DNA of 9,148 nucleotides from Candidatus Desantisiibacteriota bacterium (GTDB lineage Bacteria; JACRDZ01), in contig JACQWU010000176.1 of the NCBI GenBank assembly GCA_016209155.1, positions 1 to 9,148 of the forward strand. Reading direction: 5' to 3'. Within the stretch, counting starts at the first letter, position 1; each line of letters begins with the position of its first letter. A model generated the notes under the pieces. The model had not been told where the DNA came from and searched no databases. It saw only the letters and a program-made list of their open reading frames with translations. A program made the translations under genes and the position numbers. Positions 5,290 to 9,148 of the stretch are shown here, piece by piece.

Positions 5290-8082
5290 CTATCTTATAG
5301 ATAATGAAAGCATCTTCTCTGCATCTATATAGTTTAGGGGCTTTTGGATTATGAAACCGCGTGTATATTCATATTGCATTTCATGAAAAATTTTAAATTG
5401 TTCTTTAGTTTCAATTCCTTCTGCCATAAGATCAATATTAATAGTATGAGCAAGCTTTACCAGTGTTTTTACTATTTCTTCATTATATTTGTCAGATCCT
5501 ATTGTGTCAATAAAAGAATGGCCTATTTTAAGCCCATTAATAGGAAAATTACGCAAATAATATAATGCAGAGTGTCTGGAGCCAAAATCGCTGATATCAA
5601 CTTTAATATCAATGTTTCTAAGCTTTTGAAGCGTATTAATAGTATAATCGGGATTATTTATTAGCATTTTTTCTGAAATTCCAATCCTTAAACTACTGCC
5701 TTTTATTCCATTAATAATTTTTGAAATAAATTCTATGATTTCTGTATATAAAAACGTTTTATCTGAAATATTAACATTGATAATTAGCTCTTTATATTTA
5801 GTGAATTTTTTTCTCCATTGGGATACGTTTTTACAAGCTTCCTTTAGTTTCCATTGATCCATCTGGACAATGAATTCAGTATCTTTTACAATATGAATGA
5901 AATCTGATATGGAAAGTAATCCTCGTACAGGATGATGCCAGTATAATATAGCTTCAAATCCGTTAATTTCATTAGTTATAATAGAAATCAAAGGTTGATA
6001 ATAAAGCTCAAACTCATTATATTCAAAAGCTTTGCGCAGTTCTGATTCCACTGAAAGCTTGTTTAATGCATTATGATGCATATCCGGTTTGAAAATTACA
6101 TAACATGCCTTGCCCTGTTCTTTTGCTTTATATAAAGCAATATCCGCATCCTGCAAATATTTTTCAGGATTTGAATAATTAACTACATCACTTGAGGTTA
6201 TACCAATGCTTAAAGTAATAAAAATTTCTTTTCCATTCAAATCAAATGGATGTTTGCTTAATTCGTGAATTCTTTCCGCAACCTGTTTTATGCATTTTGG
6301 TTCACTTATGTCCTCAATCAGTATTGCAAATTCATCCCCGCCAAAACGCGCGACTGTGTCGACATTTCGCATAACTTTTTTTAATCTTTCTGATACCATT
6401 ATTAAAAGCTGATCCCCGACTAAATGCCCGAGACTGTCATTTATTATTTTAAAGCGGTCTATATCCATAAAAAAGACGGCAAAAAGATAATTATTATATC
6501 TTTTTTTACGTGCAATAGCTGTGTTTAAGCGGTCAAGAAATAAGACTCTATTCGGAAGATTGGTAATAGAGTCATAATAAGCCTGATGTTTGAGCTGTTT
6601 TTCGGCTTCTTTGCGTATTACAATCTCTTTTTCCAAAAGTTTATTGGTGTTTGAAAGCTCTTCGGTTCTTTCTTTAACCAGAAGTTCTAATTTATCATAA
6701 AGCAAAGCATTTTTTAAAGAAACAGCAATCTGACTTGAGAAAGTCTTTAAGAGATTTATGTCTTCGCTGGAGAAAGAGTCTCCGGAAAGTTTTTCCCCAA
6801 GCATAAGCAGAAAAGAAAGATCATCTTCTATTATAATAGGGATTGCCACTTCTCCTTCAATCAGTCTTAATTCATCAATAATTTTATTTATTTTTTCTTC
6901 ATCTGTCTCTTTATATAAAAGTTCATCTTTAATAATAATATTTTTTTGGTTTTTTAGTGTCTTAATAAGCTCCCAGTCAGTTTTAAGCTTATATATATTC
7001 ATTTCATTATTTCTATCAATGTTTTTGTAATTATAGCAGGATATTATTTCAGTTTGATTATTGTTTATTGATAGAAGATATAGAGTTTTTAACTTCATTG
7101 TGTCATAAACAGTATCAATAATAAATTTGTAAATATATTTAAGATCTATAGTTGAGGCAAGGATATGACTTGAGTTCTGAAGAATTGAGTAATAATCATA
7201 TTTTGATTTATAAAAAATTTTTTCAACAAATACCTGAACAAGATTTTTTAGAGGATCGAAAATAAATGCCATTATGAGTGAGGAAAGAACAGTAACTGTA
7301 AAAGAGTTTATTCCAATATATTCCGATACATATTTAGTTGAACCGATAACAATAATAATAAATATTCCTGTCAGAAGTCCTGCAGAAATTGTGTATGCGA
7401 CTGCTCTTGTGATAGCCATACTAATATCCATCAACCGGTAGCGCAGAATAGCATAAGACAGTATGAAAGAATATATGGTGATTCCGAAATTACTGTATGG
7501 ATAGAATAAATCCAATTCAAATACCGGTAAAAAAGTTGCCGTTCCGCCAATAAAACCAATCATAAAACCAAATATTATATATTTTGCCTGAGTATGTTTA
7601 AAACCGTGTGTGTTTTTAAGAAATACCACAAGTTCATAAAAACTTAAAATAACAAAAATAATATATATAAAAAGACCAATAAAATAGAGTAAATTTAATT
7701 TTAAAAATATAATATTAAAAGCCATTCTTGTTTTATTAAAAAGGATGTTAGTCCCAAAGCTCAGTAAGATAAAAATACATGCCTCTATATATCCGGAAAT
7801 GATAATTTTTTTTCGATTAACCGAAGTTAGATCGCATACTAATGTGTAAAATATCGGTCCAATAAAAAAACCGCCAAGATGAGCAATTTTCCATGCCAAT
7901 ATTGCCTGTTGTTCATTTTTTGCAATACCTATAAGAAATAGACCGAATCCCCAGATGGCAACTACAATATTAAATGCAAGAAGTTTATTGTGAAGTTTTG
8001 ATTTCCCGAAAATTATTGTTATTAATGACAATAAAATACAGGAAATACATACAGATAATCCTGCTATAGCAAATAAGTTCAT
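5290..8082 (-). CDS. Membrane sensor GGDEF/EAL protein (7TM-like, GAF), intact GGDEF and degenerate EAL
   Basis: A 930-residue c-di-GMP signalling protein. Order: about seven membrane helices (1-220) like the 7TM sensor region of histidine kinases, two more helices (about 228-248 and 258-276), a GAF-like domain (about 300-460), a coiled coil (about 462-500), GGDEF (about 500-662) and EAL (about 675-925). The cyclase site RFGGDEF is intact (GGDEF 581-585) and an inhibitory I-site RNVD lies at 572-575, so diguanylate cyclase activity with product feedback is expected. The EAL half keeps E710, N771, E804, D832, K852 and E888, but the signature reads EAI with Tyr714 for Arg, and Gly801, Ser831, Gly854 and Arg908 replace the usual Glu, Asp, Asp and Gln. 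It is therefore probably a poor or dead phosphodiesterase. The ATG overlaps the upstream small-gene stop (ATGA) with GAGG 7 bases before. Confidence 0.92.
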   Translation of the reverse strand: MNLFAIAGLSVCISCILLSLITIIFGKSKLHNKLLAFNIVVAIWGFGLFLIGIAKNEQQAILAWKIAHLGGFFIGPIFYTLVCDLTSVNRKKIIISGYIEACIFILLSFGTNILFNKTRMAFNIIFLKLNLLYFIGLFIYIIFVILSFYELVVFLKNTHGFKHTQAKYIIFGFMIGFIGGTATFLPVFELDLFYPYSNFGITIYSFILSYAILRYRLMDISMAITRAVAYTISAGLLTGIFIIIVIGSTKYVSEYIGINSFTVTVLSSLIMAFIFDPLKNLVQVFVEKIFYKSKYDYYSILQNSSHILASTIDLKYIYKFIIDTVYDTMKLKTLYLLSINNNQTEIISCYNYKNIDRNNEMNIYKLKTDWELIKTLKNQKNIIIKDELLYKETDEEKINKIIDELRLIEGEVAIPIIIEDDLSFLLMLGEKLSGDSFSSEDINLLKTFSSQIAVSLKNALLYDKLELLVKERTEELSNTNKLLEKEIVIRKEAEKQLKHQAYYDSITNLPNRVLFLDRLNTAIARKKRYNNYLFAVFFMDIDRFKIINDSLGHLVGDQLLIMVSERLKKVMRNVDTVARFGGDEFAILIEDISEPKCIKQVAERIHELSKHPFDLNGKEIFITLSIGITSSDVVNYSNPEKYLQDADIALYKAKEQGKACYVIFKPDMHHNALNKLSVESELRKAFEYNEFELYYQPLISIITNEINGFEAILYWHHPVRGLLSISDFIHIVKDTEFIVQMDQWKLKEACKNVSQWRKKFTKYKELIINVNISDKTFLYTEIIEFISKIINGIKGSSLRIGISEKMLINNPDYTINTLQKLRNIDIKVDISDFGSRHSALYYLRNFPINGLKIGHSFIDTIGSDKYNEEIVKTLVKLAHTINIDLMAEGIETKEQFKIFHEMQYEYTRGFIIQKPLNYIDAEKMLSLSIR

Positions 8083-8252
8083 TGTTTGCCCTCAACCTTA
8101 ATATTATTGTTTTGTCCGTTGCTTTTTATTATCAATTTCTTGACTGCTGAAATTATATTTGGATGAAATGAAATATTTTTTGCTGTGTGCTCTTCAAAAT
8201 TCTCTATCCAGTGCGGACTTGTATTTAAAGATTCCTTATCTGGAAGCGCCAT
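8079..8252 (-). CDS. Small hypothetical protein, 57 aa, first gene of the operon
   Basis: I do not recognise this protein. It begins MALPDKESLN, contains HWIENFEEH, a short amphipathic stretch IISAVKKLII (34-42) and a polar Asn/Gln-rich end, with no signal peptide or membrane helix. Support that it is real: an exceptionally strong ribosome binding site (AAAAAGGGAGGG, about 5 bases before the ATG), a good promoter at 8294-8322 giving a leader of about 35 bases, and a stop codon that overlaps the GGDEF/EAL start as ATGA. It may be a regulator or partner of the sensor, or a short coding leader that sets translation of the next gene by coupling. Confidence 0.65.
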   Translation of the reverse strand: MALPDKESLNTSPHWIENFEEHTAKNISFHPNIISAVKKLIIKSNGQNNNIKVEGKQ

Positions 8253-8293
8253 TAATACCCTCCCTTTTTATGATTCGTTTCTCGATTTAAGAT

Positions 8294-8322
8294 ATTTTAC
8301 AATTTTTAAATTAATTTGTCGA
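8294..8322 (-). promoter_or_regulatory. Sigma-70-like promoter of the five-gene operon
   Basis: On the minus strand TCGACA (8317-8322, 5 of 6) and TAAAAT (8294-8299, 5 of 6) are separated by exactly 17 bases. The expected start of transcription is near 8287, about 35 bases before the ATG of the small gene. It is the only good promoter seen ahead of the set ending at 1396. Confidence 0.6.
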
Positions 8323-8349
8323 TAGATTTCACCTTACCCTGTTTTTTCC

Positions 8350-8379
8350 TTGACTTATTTATGTTTATTGTGGTTAAAT
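8350..8379 (+). promoter_or_regulatory. Promoter of the histidine kinase gene
   Basis: TTGACT (8350-8355, 5 of 6) and TTAAAT (8374-8379, 4 of 6) are 18 bases apart, and TGG just before the latter makes an extended -10. An AT-rich inverted repeat (AAATTATT 8376-8383 and AATAATTT 8395-8402) overlaps the -10 and the presumed start of transcription. It diverges from the operon promoter, with the two -35 boxes 27 bases apart, so one regulator could act on both. Confidence 0.45.
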
Positions 8380-8436
8380 TATTATACATACATAAATAAT
8401 TTGGCTGGTCAAGACATAAAAGGAGACGGTTAACAT

Positions 8437-8598
8437 ATGCGAAAGAAAGCAGCCCCTACAGAATTTTTTCCGGTTATCATGAAAGATAAGAATTTTGAAA
8501 AAGAGCTGAGACAGATAAACAAATATCTGCAGATATTTGTTTATCTGTCTCAGCTCTTTTTCAAAATTCTTATCTTTCAGAAGAGCTTAATGGATTAA
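8437..8598 (+). pseudogene. 5' fragment of the broken PAS histidine kinase gene
   Basis: The ATG at 8437 has a good ribosome binding site (AAAGGAG, ending 8425, 11 bases away) and begins MRKKAAPTEFFPVIMKDKNF. A charged segment like a helical linker (KDKNFEKELRQINKY, residues 16-30) follows, typical of what stands before a PAS domain. From about 8530 the frame reads through the second arm of the palindrome, giving an unrelated hydrophobic stretch (LSQLFFKILIF) that is simply the antisense of the first arm, and stops at TAA 8596-8598. As written it encodes 53 residues. I infer that codons 1 to about 31 are the true N-terminus of the kinase whose remainder starts at 8580 in a different frame. 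Confidence 0.6.
8480..8579. repeat. Perfect 100-bp palindrome, no spacer, inside a kinase gene
   Basis: Bases 8480-8529 and 8530-8579 are exact reverse complements: 50-bp arms, no mismatch and no loop, centred on CTGCAG (8527-8532). Identity ends sharply at both sides (A8479 against G8580). The left arm fits the coding frame of the kinase, so the right arm is the foreign copy. It stands where about 40-50 residues of the PAS domain should be. It is neither a terminator (no T-run, inside a gene) nor an insertion sequence. Confidence 0.95.
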
Positions 8599-9148
8599 AT
8601 ATAGATAATTTTCATCCTGAAAAAAATATCCCTTATGTTATGGGGCAGTTTGAGAAACAGGCAAGGGGGGAGATTAATTTAGTTTTGGATATTCCCTGCA
8701 TTAGAAAAGATGGTTCTGTTTTTTATGCTGACATTAATTCTTTTGACATAACCATAGACGGTATAAAATATTTAGCGGGTATATTCAGAGATATCACCGG
8801 GCGCAAAAAAACAGAAGAAATACTCTTGAGCTATCAGAATAAACTGGAAGAAATGCTAAAGAAGAAGACCTTAGAGTTGGTAAAAGCACAAAAAGATATA
8901 CAGGATGCAACACGTCTCTCTGATATCGGAACACTTGCGGCAACTATTGCTCATGAATTAAGAAATCCTCTGGGTGTTATCAAAGTAGCGGTATATAATA
9001 TAAAAAGAAAAACACCGGGAGATATGATTGACGACCACATAGATAATATAAATAAGAAGATCGGTGAGTGCGACCGGATTATAAAAAACCTCTTGAGTTA
9101 TTCACACATTAAAATATCGAATTATGAAAATATACGTATAATGGATGT
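8580..9148 (+). CDS. PAS-HisKA sensor histidine kinase, 5'-truncated and cut by the window end
   Basis: The frame is open from 8499 but only from 8580 does it read as kinase. The fragment has 189 residues counted from 8580. Residues 1-74 are the second half of a PAS domain (EELNGLNIDNFHPEKN, IRKDGSVFYADIN at 41-53, GIFRDITGRK at 67-76); 77-112 form a coiled-coil linker; 113-180 are the dimerisation/phosphoacceptor domain with the H-box IAHELRNPLG, phosphorylatable histidine at residue 125 (codon 8952-8954). The ATP-binding domain would lie beyond the edge. No membrane helix is seen, so a cytoplasmic kinase is likely. There is no start codon near the PAS; the first in-frame ATG is at 8640, inside the domain. 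The true N-terminus is probably the ATG at 8437 in another frame, separated by the palindrome. It is divergent from the c-di-GMP/lipid operon. Confidence 0.75.

Noticed and set aside
8480-8579. The 100-bp palindrome as a terminator, attachment site or origin
   Set aside because: It is inside a coding frame, has no T-run, and one arm is simply the antisense of the kinase coding sequence.

Overview
The window is AT-rich (about one third G+C by eye) and looks like a Gram-negative, probably uncultured bacterium. The clues are a lipoprotein with a lipobox, a PEP-CTERM sorting tail (a surface-sorting signal of Gram-negatives that make exopolysaccharide), a membrane GGDEF/EAL protein and a PAS histidine kinase. 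I cannot fix the phylum from the sequence. No rRNA, tRNA, CRISPR array or intact insertion sequence is visible.

Layout. At 61-91 a strong hairpin precedes a plus-strand gene (130-906) for a MycE/TylE-like class I methyltransferase. Converging on it, with one base between the two stop codons, is a minus-strand PEP-CTERM tail (908-1105). This tail still has a very good promoter (1123-1151) and a Shine-Dalgarno sequence but no signal peptide, passenger or usable start, so it looks like an internally deleted gene. A REP-like pair of hairpins (1218-1279) follows.

From 8322 down to 1396 the minus strand carries one tightly packed apparent operon: promoter (8294-8322), a 57-residue unknown small protein (8252-8079), a 930-residue membrane GAF-GGDEF-EAL protein (ATGA overlap), a diacylglycerol-kinase-family protein (30-nt gap), a UgtP/MGDG-synthase-like glycosyltransferase (TAATG overlap) and a TPR lipoprotein (11-nt overlap). 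The natural reading is a membrane glycolipid module (a lipid kinase homologue, a diacylglycerol glycosyltransferase homologue and an envelope lipoprotein) genetically tied to c-di-GMP signalling. Two enzymes in it carry substitutions at family-conserved positions: the EAL domain has lost several metal and substrate residues, and the lipid kinase has HGT where the family has its C-terminal DGE.

Divergent from this operon, a plus-strand PAS/HisKA histidine kinase gene begins at 8437 behind its own promoter and ribosome binding site. It is broken by a perfect, zero-spacer 100-bp palindrome (8480-8579) that replaces the start of the PAS domain. The kinase reading frame resumes after it and runs off the right edge. 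The palindrome is either an assembly or library artefact or a recent fold-back mutation, and must be resolved before anything is said about this kinase.
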